Of a stretch of DNA of 64,000 nucleotides, positions 1 through 8,538 are shown piece after piece; the stretch's first letter is position 1, and every line of letters begins with the position of its first letter. Position numbers and translations under genes: made by a program. Source of the stretch: Prolixibacteraceae bacterium (GTDB lineage: Bacteria > Bacteroidota > Bacteroidia > Bacteroidales > Prolixibacteraceae); assembly GCA_009773765.1 (NCBI GenBank), contig WTWZ01000008.1, positions 1 to 64,000 of the forward strand. Reading direction: 5' to 3'. The notes under the pieces are model-generated. The model was given only the letters and a program-made list of their open reading frames with translations. It made no database searches and was not told the DNA's origin.

Positions 1-582
1 GACCATGCAGGCGCCATCCCACAAAACCATTTCGCGCCCGGTAATGCTGTTGATGTAATTACCCAGGTTTTTGTCGGGGGCAAAAATCAGAAGCTGTTCT
101 TTCGGGAAGCTTTCCACAATTTTTACCGCATTGGCCGAGGTGCAAACCACATCCGACAAGGTTTTCAGGTCGGCGGTGCAGTTGATGTACGAAATCACTT
201 TGTGTTCAGGGTATTGGGCTTTAAACGAGGCAAACTTGTCGGCAGGCGCTGAGTCGGCCAGCGAGCAGCCGGCTTTCAAATCGGGGAGGATTACTTTTTT
301 CGAGGGATTGATGATTTTGGCTGTTTCGGCCATAAAATGCACACCCACAAAAACAATGATGTCAGCCGTGGTATCGGCAGCAGCCTGCGAAAGTCCAAGG
401 CTGTCGCCCACATAATCGGCAATGTCCTGCAATTCGCCATCAACATAATAATGACTTAAAATCACTGCATTTTTCTCTTTTTTAAGCCGGTTGATTTCTT
501 CAATAAGCTTAATTTTCGGATCAATGGTTTCATCAATAAAACCCTTTTCATCCAGCATTTTTTCAATTTGTAGCTGCTCCAT
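1..582 (-). CDS. nadA: Quinolinate synthase NadA, 3' end cut off by window edge
   Basis: Quinolinate synthase condenses iminoaspartate with dihydroxyacetone phosphate to give quinolinate in NAD biosynthesis, using a [4Fe-4S] cluster in the cytoplasm. The first 194 codons are visible. The reverse strand from the ATG at 582 reads through the family blocks [48 protein letters not shown] (a cluster cysteine) and [11 protein letters not shown] (a second cysteine region). The third cluster cysteine lies beyond base 1. The start was chosen because the N-terminal helix ([10 protein letters not shown]) begins there and no in-frame alternative is closer to the conserved core. No SD site is seen, as is usual in this phylum. 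No nadB or nadC is visible. Confidence 0.95.
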   Translation of the reverse strand, partial: MEQLQIEKMLDEKGFIDETIDPKIKLIEEINRLKKEKNAVILSHYYVDGELQDIADYVGDSLGLSQAAADTTADIIVFVGVHFMAETAKIINPSKKVILPDLKAGCSLADSAPADKFASFKAQYPEHKVISYINCTADLKTLSDVVCTSANAVKIVESFPKEQLLIFAPDKNLGNYINSITGREMVLWDGACMV

Positions 583-685
583 AATTTTCTTTTGCAAATT
601 CCTTTCGAAAACGGCGGTAAAAATAAAAATTCATTTGCAAAAAAACCGTTTTTAGTCTGAATTGTTTGGGAATGCCCAAATCTGC

Positions 686-1013
686 TCATCCCAGATATTT
701 CCCAATTCGTTGAAAAGCCAGTTTTGAGCTGATAATTGCCATTGGCAAACCTGCGCCGGGCAGTGTTGAGGCGCCAACATAAAACACATTTTTATATTTC
801 TCATCGAAATTGGCCGGGCGGAAAGCGCCTATTTGTTTCATGGTATGCGATAATCCAGGTCCGCTGCCTTTGTAAAGGTTAAACTGGTTTTGCCAGTATT
901 CTGGAGTGTAAATGGTTTTCGACACAATTTCGGTTGAAATGTCTTTTTCGATTCGTTTTGAAAAGTCGGAAATAATGCTGAGTACAATATATGTCGGTTT
1001 ATATATTGCGTTA
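686..1013 (-). pseudogene. 3' remnant of a CrtI-type phytoene desaturase/carotenoid oxidoreductase
   Basis: The reading frame ends with a clear C-terminus of the CrtI family. It has a 'TPEYWQNQFNLYKGSGPGLSH' type block, then FRPANFDEKYKNVFYVGAS, then the FAD-binding tail TLPGAGLPMAIISSKLA. CrtI proteins are about 490 residues with an N-terminal GxGxxG dinucleotide-binding motif, and here only about 100 residues remain with no N-terminal domain. Upstream in the same strand the sequence passes directly into a fragment of a different carotenoid gene in another frame (1014-1184). An ORF can be drawn from 1066, but its first ~30 residues come from that other gene read out of frame. I take this as the right half of a deletion scar, not a functional gene. 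Confidence 0.75.
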
Positions 1014-1184
1014 TTATAGTTGAGGAAAATACAATACAAAAGCGTCGTGCAGAAAAATGCTTGCAAAAGGAACCGCGATAAAAAAAAGCCACTCTTCGAT
1101 GGGAAGTTTGAAAATTAAAACGGCTGAATGATAACGCGGGTTAAATCCACAAACACCGGCTTTGGTCATTAAAACATCGACATA
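1014..1184 (-). pseudogene. Internal fragment of a lycopene cyclase-domain (CrtYcd-like) membrane protein
   Basis: Directly after the idi stop, in the same frame, the reverse strand encodes 56 residues before a TAA at 1014. They contain DVLMTKAGVCGFNPRYHS and FKLPIEEWLFFIAVPFASIF. The pattern D-x-x-x-T-K-x-G-x-x-G-F-N-P-R-Y followed by LPxEEWLFFxxxP is characteristic of the lycopene cyclase domain (CrtYc/CrtYd, carotenoid ring formation). The family protein is about 230 residues with several membrane helices. The beginning and the end are both missing here, and the fragment has no convincing start codon. It joins the CrtI tail at 1013. Assignment is from motif memory; a profile search would settle it. 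Confidence 0.7.
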
Positions 1185-1712
1185 TTACATTTTTTGTTCG
1201 CGGATGTGCTGATTGACCTGTTTAAAAATTTTCCGGAACCAAATGGTATAATTTTCAGGGTTTGTTTTAATATCAATTTTCATTTCCCGGTAATTAAAAT
1301 ATTTGAAATCAGCTACTTCCGAATCGTTAATAACAGGAATATCATCGGCAATACCTAAAAAAACATAATCCAACTCATGCTCAATAAGGCCGTTTTCAAG
1401 TATTTCGCGATAGGTAAAATTGAAAAGCGGAGCCAAATCACACGTTATGCCCATTTCTTCGAATAACCTGCGTTTGGCAGCATTTTCGGTAGATTCTCCC
1501 GGTAACGGGTGGCTGCAGCAGGTGTTGGTCCAAAGCCCGGCCGAATGGTATTTGTCAAGCGCACGGCGTTGCAAAAGCCAGTCGCCGGCCGGATTGATAA
1601 TAAATACCGATACTGCGCGGTGCAACAGGCCTTTTTCGTGTGCTTCGGTTTTGCACATCAAACCAGTTTCTTCATCATTTTCATCAACCAAAATAACTTT
1701 GACTTCCTCCAT
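1185..1712 (-). CDS. idi: Isopentenyl-diphosphate delta-isomerase, type I
   Basis: Interconverts IPP and DMAPP in isoprenoid supply. The 175-residue length fits type I IDI. NTCCSHP (residues 63-69) carries the catalytic cysteine and metal-binding histidine, and the Nudix-like helix follows at 71-89 (ending RRLFEEMGI). The catalytic glutamate region is the ELDYVF block near 120. The gene sits upstream of the carotenoid remnants 1014-1184 and 686-1013 on the same strand, so it was probably once the head or middle of a carotenoid cluster. It is intact, although IDI is dispensable in organisms with the MEP pathway. The start ATG at 1712 gives the usual N-terminus; a promoter is not clear. Confidence 0.94.
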   Translation of the reverse strand: MEEVKVILVDENDEETGLMCKTEAHEKGLLHRAVSVFIINPAGDWLLQRRALDKYHSAGLWTNTCCSHPLPGESTENAAKRRLFEEMGITCDLAPLFNFTYREILENGLIEHELDYVFLGIADDIPVINDSEVADFKYFNYREMKIDIKTNPENYTIWFRKIFKQVNQHIREQKM

Positions 1713-1844
1713 GTTTTTAATTTTTTGTTGCCATTTTGCCCGTTTTAAAAGCTACTTCACTTAATAAATCCATTTTACTATATCAAAGAAAGTTGAAATC
1801 AATGGATGAAGGCCTTATTCGGGTTTTATAAAATGGCAATAAAT

Positions 1845-3320
1845 TTACAGCATAGGGTTTCCATACGTAATGTTGCTGTTTCGCTCGAAATCGTACAAAG
1901 TAAAAATCCGCAACTGGTAATAAGCCACCCAGTATGCCCTGATGGAAAAGATATAATCGCGTTTTGCTTTGTCGCGTTCCTGCAGGGCGATGTTTAAATC
2001 GGTTATGCTCAGTTCGCCGTTCTGAAATTTTCGAAGGGCAATCAGGTAACCGTTTCCTGCAACTCTGTCGGCTTCTTTGGCGGTTTGTAGCTGGTCTTTC
2101 AGCAAACTAAACTGCTCGACCTGAACAATAATTTCACGATCAAACTCTTCAATATCCTTATTCACATCAAAAATAGTAAGTTCCCTTTCTGTTTCGGCAA
2201 GTTTAACAGCCGATGCTGATCTTCCCCAATCGAGTATTGGAACTGACAGGGAAACCCTGAGGGAGCGGTCTTTCTGCGGATTTTCGTAAACTGCTGCGAA
2301 ACTTTCTCCACTGTTTGACAGCCCAAAACTGCCATTTAATGTAGCTTTTACACCCGTGTTACTTTTTGCCTGTACAAGTTCGCGATCGGCGTTTATCAAT
2401 CTTCTCTGGTAATAAGTTGTTTCTTTTCGGTTTTCTTTTGCCTTGGCCAAAGCCAGTTCAGGATTGATTTCAAAAAGAGTCATATTTAGAGGAATAACCA
2501 ATTCCAGTTCATTTAATTCTTTTAAACCGATGTAAGAACGCAATTCAAAATCGGCATTTTTCAATTCCATACTTGCTTGGTTCAGTGATTTTTGGGCATT
2601 TAAAACCGAGAGTTCAATGCGCGAGTAGTCATTTTCTGATATCTGCCCAAGTTCTCTTTTGGTTTGGGAAATTTTTAGATTGTCGAGGCTGTTTTTCAGG
2701 TTATTTTCAGCCAGAAGATAGTTGGTTTGAACCGAGAGAAAATTGAAATAACGATAAGTGGCATTAAGTGAAATTTGCTCAATGTCCTCAACAAACCGCT
2801 TTTGTGCTTCATCGTAAACCATGGGTTCGGTTTTTTTATACCATTTCATCCAGTTGTAACCAAAAAGTGGCTGGCTAAAACCTATTACAAACGGGGAGCC
2901 GGAAAAACCTGTTTCATTCAGGTTCAGGTTCCTGATACCAAAGGCCGATGTAGCTGCATAAATGTACGTTCCAAGTAACGGGATTGATTGGTTTAGCGAC
3001 AGGTTTGCAGAAGCAGTCAGGTTAGAAACCTGCTTGAATTCGATACTTCCGTCGGGTTGGGTAATGGGTTGGGTGGTGTGGCGGTAGTTGGGCAAATCGC
3101 TGTTAAATACCAATTGCGGCCTGAACTGGGTTTTATAATTACGATATCGCCAGTAAAAATTTACATTGGTATTTTGAACATATTTAATGGCCGATGATTG
3201 TGTTATTGCCATATCTATTACTTCCTCAAGGGATAAAACAAATTTAACCGAATCAGTTTGTGCAGAAAGAGTATTTGCTCCAATAAAAAGGGAAAAAACA
3301 AAAAAAACAAATCGTTTCAT
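1845..3320 (-). CDS. TolC-family outer membrane efflux protein
   Basis: Outer-membrane channel partner of a tripartite exporter. The protein is about 490 residues and starts with a typical signal peptide (KRFVFFVFSLFIGANTLSAQ). It contains two OEP-type halves with long amphipathic helices, for example around LSVLNAQKSLNQASMELKNA and the C-terminal ALRKFQNGELSITDLNIALQER block. A longer frame begins at 3350 but would place ten polar residues before the signal sequence and overlap the upstream gene by 23 bases, so I chose the ATG at 3320, 7 bases after that gene ends. It forms an operon with the adaptor at 3328-4551. No ABC or RND pump gene is adjacent, so the inner-membrane partner must be encoded elsewhere or the pair works with an unlinked pump. 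Confidence 0.9.
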   Translation of the reverse strand: MKRFVFFVFSLFIGANTLSAQTDSVKFVLSLEEVIDMAITQSSAIKYVQNTNVNFYWRYRNYKTQFRPQLVFNSDLPNYRHTTQPITQPDGSIEFKQVSNLTASANLSLNQSIPLLGTYIYAATSAFGIRNLNLNETGFSGSPFVIGFSQPLFGYNWMKWYKKTEPMVYDEAQKRFVEDIEQISLNATYRYFNFLSVQTNYLLAENNLKNSLDNLKISQTKRELGQISENDYSRIELSVLNAQKSLNQASMELKNADFELRSYIGLKELNELELVIPLNMTLFEINPELALAKAKENRKETTYYQRRLINADRELVQAKSNTGVKATLNGSFGLSNSGESFAAVYENPQKDRSLRVSLSVPILDWGRSASAVKLAETERELTIFDVNKDIEEFDREIIVQVEQFSLLKDQLQTAKEADRVAGNGYLIALRKFQNGELSITDLNIALQERDKAKRDYIFSIRAYWVAYYQLRIFTLYDFERNSNITYGNPML

Positions 3321-3327
3321 AAGAAGA

Positions 3328-4551
3328 TTACCTTTTAACATCAATTTCATTTAAGTTACGGAAGCCATCCATTTCTTCAGCAATAACAACATCCCCTTCT
3401 TTAAGCCCCGATAAAATTTCACAAAATTCGTTTCCAACAATGCCCAGTAAAATTTCTTTTTTTACTGCTTTGTCACCTTCAATTACAAAAACTTTGTGTT
3501 TTTTTCCGGTTTCAAATTCAGGAAATTTTTTTATTCTGAGGGCGTCTTCCTTTTTATTAATCAGAATTTCAACCTGGACGTTTTGATTTGCAATCAGGGT
3601 TGGATGGCTGCTTTCTTCGAGGTGCACGTTAAACTGCACTTTGTTGTTTTCAACCAGGGGCGTAATATTTCCAATCAACCCGTGAAGCGTTTCATTCTCG
3701 ATGTTTACGAAAACCTGTGAACCTGTTTTTATCTGGCCGGCAAACTGTTCGCTGATTGATCCAATCAGTTTAAACGAACTTAAATCCGACATCCTGACAA
3801 GCATTTTATCAGCAGGGACTTTTTCCCCCACACTGGCCGAAATATTAAGGATCATTCCGGCCGATGGCGCCCGTACATTCATTTTCAACAGTTGTGCCTG
3901 TTTTTCTTCCAGTAACTTTTCATCCATTCGTATTTGCAGTATCAATCCTCTGTCTTCCGACTTCAGTTGTTTTAACCTGATTGAATTTTTTTCAACCAGC
4001 ATGGCCAAATCTTTTTCGGCAAGGGTGATTTCCTGTTTGGTCTCTTCAACCCGTGCGGGCGAAATACCTCCAACTTCCAACAGTTTTTCCTGATCTGAGA
4101 GCTGTGCTTTTAACGATATAACCTTGAGCCGTTTTACTTCTTCGTTATAATCCAGGTCGAGTTTTGTGCTTTGTGCTGTTAACTGGTTTCTTTCGAGGTT
4201 GTTTCTTTTTACCTCTAACTGGTCTTTCAGCCTGTCAATTTCATCCAGTACCGTTTCGGTTTGTAGCTGCAGAATAATTTCCCCCTGCTGAACCTGGTTG
4301 CCCGGTTCTTTTAAAATGCTTTTAACTATACTGGCTGCAGGGCTGAGTAAAATTACTTCGTTTTCCGATTCAATTACACCCGCAGCCTGCATGGTTGATA
4401 TTACCTCGCCCCTGGTGACGGTTATGGTTTCAAACTCTCCGGCTTTGAATGTATTATGGCTAAGACGCCCTGAAGAATAAACAATTGCGCCTATTGCAAA
4501 AATTGCTGCAAAGACTACAACGGCTATGGTTATATTTTTTTTGGCACCCAT
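3328..4551 (-). CDS. HlyD/MacA-family periplasmic adaptor
   Basis: Membrane-fusion protein linking an inner-membrane pump to TolC. One N-terminal membrane anchor is visible (residues ~6-27, rich in V/A/I). It is followed by a lipoyl-type half (VILLSPAASIVKSIL...EPGNQVQQGEIILQLQ), a long coiled-coil hairpin (~100-215), the second lipoyl half (VRAPSAGMILNISASVGEKV) and a beta-barrel/membrane-proximal region ending GNEFCEILSGLKEGDVVI. The length of 407 fits the family. It lies directly upstream of the TolC gene on the same strand. In related genomes such adaptors commonly pair with MacB-type ABC permeases, but none is present here. The 198-base gap upstream (4552-4749) should hold the operon promoter; I see no clear box. 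Confidence 0.9.
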   Translation of the reverse strand: MGAKKNITIAVVVFAAIFAIGAIVYSSGRLSHNTFKAGEFETITVTRGEVISTMQAAGVIESENEVILLSPAASIVKSILKEPGNQVQQGEIILQLQTETVLDEIDRLKDQLEVKRNNLERNQLTAQSTKLDLDYNEEVKRLKVISLKAQLSDQEKLLEVGGISPARVEETKQEITLAEKDLAMLVEKNSIRLKQLKSEDRGLILQIRMDEKLLEEKQAQLLKMNVRAPSAGMILNISASVGEKVPADKMLVRMSDLSSFKLIGSISEQFAGQIKTGSQVFVNIENETLHGLIGNITPLVENNKVQFNVHLEESSHPTLIANQNVQVEILINKKEDALRIKKFPEFETGKKHKVFVIEGDKAVKKEILLGIVGNEFCEILSGLKEGDVVIAEEMDGFRNLNEIDVKR

Positions 4552-4749
4552 AGGAAATAGTTGGTTTTTAATAATTTATAACGATGGCAAATTGCTTGAC
4601 ATCTGTTTTGAAGGAAACAAAGTTAATAAAACCGATGTAAAGTTACGGGCCTTTGGAGAATATGAATTAAAAAAAATTGAGAAAAAGTGATGCGTTTTTG
4701 ACTTTTTGGGCAATGCACCAATTCTCCCACGTGGTTATTTCATTGAAAA

Positions 4750-5454
4750 TTACCTGATTTTTTCTGCGTATAATTTTTTAATTTTTGTGAGGTATTCCAA
4801 TTCCACCTGATCTGAACGGATTCGCACGGTTTCATATAATTTGCCATTGGAGTAAAAAGAACTTCTGGCTGCGTCAAATTCATGTCCGTCCCAATTGTAT
4901 TTAACATCCATGGTAACTTTCACAAAAGCTTCCTGGTGGAGGTATCTTGGTATTTCAATGTAAGCAAATGTAGGGTCTTCGGCATTGAGGTAAATCCCTT
5001 CGCCTATATTTTCCAATACAAGAAATTTCACAATTTTCACAATAGCCTCAATTTTACCCTTCAGTTTTTTATTCATTAAAAACTGAATTCCCTGTTTTAA
5101 GTACGCTTCCTGAATTTTAACAACCATGTCGAGTTCGGGTATATGACGCAGGCGTATCACGTTCAAAAACTCGGATCCAATCGTCATATAACCTTTCCCA
5201 GCATCGAAATTCCACTGGAACTCTTTTTCAATGTTTTGTGTTGCCCTGATGATGTGTTCCAACGGATATTGACGTGCCAAAACCAAATAAATGTAAATGG
5301 GGCGCGGATTGGTAGGAGTTTCATGATAGTAACCCGGAAACGGATTGAGCGAATCGAAAACAAGGCTTCCGGGCAACACTTTTTCGTCGATGGCAACTAC
5401 TGTATCGCCTTTGGTGAGGTTGACAAAAACTTCAATTTTATTACTATTTCCCAT
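4750..5454 (-). CDS. Conserved hypothetical protein, 234 residues
   Basis: I do not recognise a family. No signal peptide or membrane segment is visible. The N-terminus contains FVNLTKGDTVVAIDEK and a proline-rich stretch (HETPTNPRPIYIYLVLARQYP) that looks like a beta-strand/turn region. The middle is helical (HIPELDMVVKIQEAYLKQGIQFLM...KLKGKIEAIVKIVKFLV). The C-terminus is mixed and charged. Codon use resembles the neighbouring core genes, and it is divergent from the metalloprotease at 5488 with only 33 bases between starts, so the two probably share a regulatory region. The ATG at 5454 is the first in frame. Confidence 0.7.
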   Translation of the reverse strand: MGNSNKIEVFVNLTKGDTVVAIDEKVLPGSLVFDSLNPFPGYYHETPTNPRPIYIYLVLARQYPLEHIIRATQNIEKEFQWNFDAGKGYMTIGSEFLNVIRLRHIPELDMVVKIQEAYLKQGIQFLMNKKLKGKIEAIVKIVKFLVLENIGEGIYLNAEDPTFAYIEIPRYLHQEAFVKVTMDVKYNWDGHEFDAARSSFYSNGKLYETVRIRSDQVELEYLTKIKKLYAEKIR

Positions 5455-5460
5455 AAATGA

Positions 5461-5468
5461 TATCTTTG
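5461..5468 (+). promoter_or_regulatory. -7 promoter element TATCTTTG
   Basis: Exact match to the Bacteroidota -7 consensus TAnnTTTG, 19 bases before the ATG of the 5488 gene. It lies in the 33-base gap between divergent starts, so its -33 partner would overlap the first codons of the 4750-5454 gene. Confidence 0.55.
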
Positions 5469-5487
5469 TTATTTATTTAGTAAACGT

Positions 5488-6186
5488 ATGACTGCCAAAG
5501 TAGTTCAATTTAAACAAATCGGGCCCGTTACTTTTATAAAAAACCGCCGTTCTAAAAATATAAAGATTAGGGTAAAACCCGATCAGTCAGTATATGTTTC
5601 TTTCCCATTTTATGTTTCAATGTCCGAAGTATCGCAGTTCGTCAATAAAAATTTGGAATGGGTTACCTATCAGCAGCAGAAATTTGAAACCAGAAAAAGT
5701 AAAATTGAGGCAGGCCTAATTCAAACTAAATTTCATTCTGTATCTGTTATTAAAGGTTTGGGGTACAAAACAAAAGCCAATTTTAATGATATTGAAATCT
5801 GGCTGGCAGATTTTGATTCAGATAGTTCCAGAAGTTATCTGGAAAATGCAATGGTTGGAATTTATCGGGTTGAAGCGCAAAAGATTTTACCTTTAAGATT
5901 AACCGAACTGGCACAAAACCATGGTTTTCAGTTTAACAGGTTAACAATCAGAAACAACAAAAGAAACTGGGGGAGTTGCTCTGCCCGGAATAACATCAGT
6001 TTGAATTTGCAAATGATGAAGTTGCCCGATGAACTGATTGATTACATTCTTTTACACGAATTGGTGCATACCCGGATTAAACATCACGGCCCACAGTTCT
6101 GGGCAAAACTGGATGAGTTGACCGGTTTAAGGGCACGGGAGTTGTCAAAACAGGTTAGGAAGTTTTCAACTTATTTTGATGCATAA
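5488..6186 (+). CDS. YgjP/WLM-type zinc metallopeptidase (DUF45)
   Basis: Cytoplasmic M48-like metallopeptidase of the YgjP family. The zinc-binding HELVH is at residues 190-194, followed by HHGPQFWAKL, which matches the H-G-xx-FW block of SprT/YgjP proteins. Just upstream NNKRNWGSCSARNNISLN fits the R-xx-WGSCs-x-xx-I-xxN signature of the family. The length of 232 is typical. Physiological substrates of this family are not well defined. In other genomes it is sometimes found near type I restriction genes, but here it is divergent from a hypothetical gene. The start ATG lies 19 bases after a TATCTTTG element. Confidence 0.88.
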   Translation: MTAKVVQFKQIGPVTFIKNRRSKNIKIRVKPDQSVYVSFPFYVSMSEVSQFVNKNLEWVTYQQQKFETRKSKIEAGLIQTKFHSVSVIKGLGYKTKANFNDIEIWLADFDSDSSRSYLENAMVGIYRVEAQKILPLRLTELAQNHGFQFNRLTIRNNKRNWGSCSARNNISLNLQMMKLPDELIDYILLHELVHTRIKHHGPQFWAKLDELTGLRARELSKQVRKFSTYFDA

Positions 6187-6290
6187 TGCCGGAATACATG
6201 AATGCACGAGGGGGAAGAAGGGATTTAACAAAGTTATAAGCGTTTGTTATTTAAATTTGAATCATTTACTGTAGAAAAAGGACACTAAAG

Positions 6291-7625
6291 ATGGATTGGG
6301 ACAAATTACTTTCAACAAAACGTCTGGGAATGGAGGATTGGGAATCTTCAGGTAAGATGGAAGATCGCACCCAGTTTCAGCGCGATTACGACCGCATTAT
6401 TTTTTCGTCGCCATTTCGCCGGATGCAAAATAAAACTCAGGTTTTCCCCTTGCCCGAGCATATTTTTGTGCACAACCGGCTCACACACAGCCTGGAAGTT
6501 GCCTGTGTTGGCCGTTCTCTTGGGAATTTGCTGGCCGAAAAACTGGCACCTGAAAATCAGGGAAATTCACTGATTTCCGAAATTGGCGCTATTGTTTCAA
6601 CAGTTTGCCTGGCGCACGATTTGGGAAATCCTCCGTTTGGCCATTCTGGCGAAGCTGCCATTTCGAACTTTTTTGAAAAAGGGGCCGGACATGAATTCGA
6701 ATCTCAGCTTTCAATTGGCGAATGGAAAGATTTCACCCATTTCGATGGGAATGCCAATGCTTTCCGCATTTTAACGCATCAATTCAATGGCAAAAGGCCG
6801 GGTGGTTTTGCGCTTACCTATTCAACTTTGGCAAGCATTGTAAAATATCCGTACGAATCGGTACTGGCAAAAAAACCTAAGTTTGGGTTTTTTCAGTCTG
6901 AAAAAGAAGATTACCTGAAAATTGCAAATCAACTTGTAATTGAATCAAAACCAGGGAATCCTGAATTATTTTGCCGTCATCCGCTGGTTTACCTTGTTGA
7001 AGCAGCCGACGATATTTGTTACCAGATTATGGATTTGGAAGATGCGTTTAAACTTGGCATTTTAAGTTACACCGATACAAAAAACCTGTACCTCGGATTT
7101 TACGATGCCGAAACAGATAAAAAATACATAGAAAACATAAATGCCACATTAACCCGCGTAACCGATAAAAATGAACAAATCAGTTATTTACGTGCCGGAG
7201 TTATTGGCAAATTGATTTACGAATGTATTGGCAATTTCGCTGAAAATCAGGAAAAAATAGTGTCCGGAAATTTTGAAAGCAGTTTAATCGGTTTATTAAA
7301 AGGAAAACAGGCGGAAGCAATGAATAAGATAAAAGCCATTTCTTATTCGCAGGTTTATGCTCACCGCTCAGTTGTTGAAATCGAAATTGCAGGGTACAAA
7401 ATCATAGGAACTTTGTTGGAAGAATTTGTGGGCGCAATAATGAATCCCAAAGATATGTACAGCAAAAAAATACTTTCGCTTTTGCCCGAACAATACAAAA
7501 CCAACAGCGATTCAGTTTACCTGAAAATTCAATCGGTAGTTGATTTTGTTTCGGGGATGACCGATGTTTTTGCACTCAATTTATACCGCAAAATTAAAGG
7601 GATCAGTTTGCAGGGAGTACTGTGA
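6291..7625 (+). CDS. dgt: Deoxyguanosinetriphosphate triphosphohydrolase (dGTPase)
   Basis: Hydrolyses dNTPs (classically dGTP) to the nucleoside and triphosphate, controlling nucleotide pools. The HD-domain metal ligands are visible as H66 in RLTHSLEVACVGR and the H109-D110 pair in CLAHDLGNPPFGHSGE. The N-terminal DYDRIIFSSPFRRMQNKTQVF block is the family signature for substrate contacts. The length of 444 is in the range of the long Bacteroidota form. The ATG at 6291 follows a TAAATTTG -7 type element at 6252-6259. The gene ends 9 bases before the converging gene at 7635, with no clear terminator between. Confidence 0.93.
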   Translation: MDWDKLLSTKRLGMEDWESSGKMEDRTQFQRDYDRIIFSSPFRRMQNKTQVFPLPEHIFVHNRLTHSLEVACVGRSLGNLLAEKLAPENQGNSLISEIGAIVSTVCLAHDLGNPPFGHSGEAAISNFFEKGAGHEFESQLSIGEWKDFTHFDGNANAFRILTHQFNGKRPGGFALTYSTLASIVKYPYESVLAKKPKFGFFQSEKEDYLKIANQLVIESKPGNPELFCRHPLVYLVEAADDICYQIMDLEDAFKLGILSYTDTKNLYLGFYDAETDKKYIENINATLTRVTDKNEQISYLRAGVIGKLIYECIGNFAENQEKIVSGNFESSLIGLLKGKQAEAMNKIKAISYSQVYAHRSVVEIEIAGYKIIGTLLEEFVGAIMNPKDMYSKKILSLLPEQYKTNSDSVYLKIQSVVDFVSGMTDVFALNLYRKIKGISLQGVL

Positions 7626-7634
7626 ATCAAAATA

Positions 7635-8399
7635 TTACATCACGTTGTTCAATAATCCGCCTCGTGCCTCTTTTCTCGAATTTGGGCCACCCGTTGAAAG
7701 TTGCGCAATCAATTTCCTGATGGGCATACTTTGCAGCCACACTTTTCCGGTTCCGCGCAACGTGGCAAGGAAAAGCCCCTCGCCGCCAAAAACCATCGAA
7801 CGCAACCCGCCCGCCTGCTGAATGTCATAATCTACCGTAGTTTCGAAACCCACAATACATCCCGTATCTACCCGAAGTATTTCGTTGTTCAGTTGCCGTT
7901 CGATAACGGTCCCCCCGGCATGGACAAAGGCTTTTCCGCCGCCTTGCAGTTGCTGCAGAATAAAACCCTCGCCGCCAAAAAATCCGGCGCCTAACCTGCG
8001 GTTGAAAATGATTGAAAGTTTTGTCCCCAAAGCAGCACACAAAAAGGCATCTTTTTGAACAATAATCCTTCCCCCGAAATTCATCAGGTTTATCGGAATG
8101 ATTGTTCCGGGATAAGGGGCTGAAAAAGCAACCCGTTTTTTCCCCCACGACTGGTTGGTAAAGTGTGTCAGAAATAGCGATTCACCTGTTATTACACGCG
8201 AGCCGGCAGCCAGTAATTTATCAAATAACCCGGCGGAGGGATTTGAACCGTCGCCCATCCGGGCGGTAAAATCAATTCCGTCTTCCATGTAAAGCATTGC
8301 ACCGGCTTCAGCAATTACGGTTTCGCCCGGGTCAAGTTCAACTTCAACCAGTTGCACATCGTGCCCGATAATTTTGTAGTCTATTTCGTGTGATTGCAT
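7635..8399 (-). CDS. AIM24/TIGR00266-family protein
   Basis: Member of the AIM24 (mitochondrial biogenesis-like) family of bacterial TIGR00266 proteins, which form beta-rich oligomers of unclear function. The sequence shows the typical starts and repeats: [52 protein letters not shown], then the glycine-rich [14 protein letters not shown] and [30 protein letters not shown]. No signal peptide is present. The length of 254 is normal for the family. It converges with dgt and its start at 8399 faces away from the restriction-modification system. The intergenic 8400-8538 holds the methylase operator and promoter. Confidence 0.88.
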   Translation of the reverse strand: MQSHEIDYKIIGHDVQLVEVELDPGETVIAEAGAMLYMEDGIDFTARMGDGSNPSAGLFDKLLAAGSRVITGESLFLTHFTNQSWGKKRVAFSAPYPGTIIPINLMNFGGRIIVQKDAFLCAALGTKLSIIFNRRLGAGFFGGEGFILQQLQGGGKAFVHAGGTVIERQLNNEILRVDTGCIVGFETTVDYDIQQAGGLRSMVFGGEGLFLATLRGTGKVWLQSMPIRKLIAQLSTGGPNSRKEARGGLLNNVM

Positions 8400-8490
8400 A
8401 ACTTTCTATTCTGATTTTTCATGAGAATAAAGATAATCAATTTGATAATTCAGGTGTTGTTTGCAAATCATTATTTATCATTTGTGAAAT

Positions 8491-8505
8491 ATTCCTTTTT
8501 GGAAT
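8491..8505. promoter_or_regulatory. Palindromic operator of the R-M controller, methylase side
   Basis: A 15-base palindrome ATTCC-TTTTT-GGAAT lies 12 bases upstream of the TATCTTTG element and 34 bases before the methylase ATG. The same architecture occurs twice upstream of the controller gene (11602-11616 and 11637-11651). I infer binding by the XRE controller; its position over the -33 region suggests repression of the methylase. Confidence 0.65.
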
Positions 8506-8516
8506 AATTATTTTCT

Positions 8517-8524
8517 TATCTTTG
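8517..8524 (+). promoter_or_regulatory. -7 promoter element of the methylase gene
   Basis: TATCTTTG, an exact TAnnTTTG match, 14 bases before the ATG at 8539. That leaves a very short leader. Confidence 0.6.
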
Positions 8525-8538
8525 CAAAAATAAGTAAG

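Noticed and set aside
462-689. 75-residue minus-strand ORF overlapping nadA
   Set aside because: Shadow of the nadA start region in another frame with no family pattern.
838-1092. 84-residue frame between crtI and idi remnants
   Set aside because: Out-of-frame reading of the carotenoid scar.
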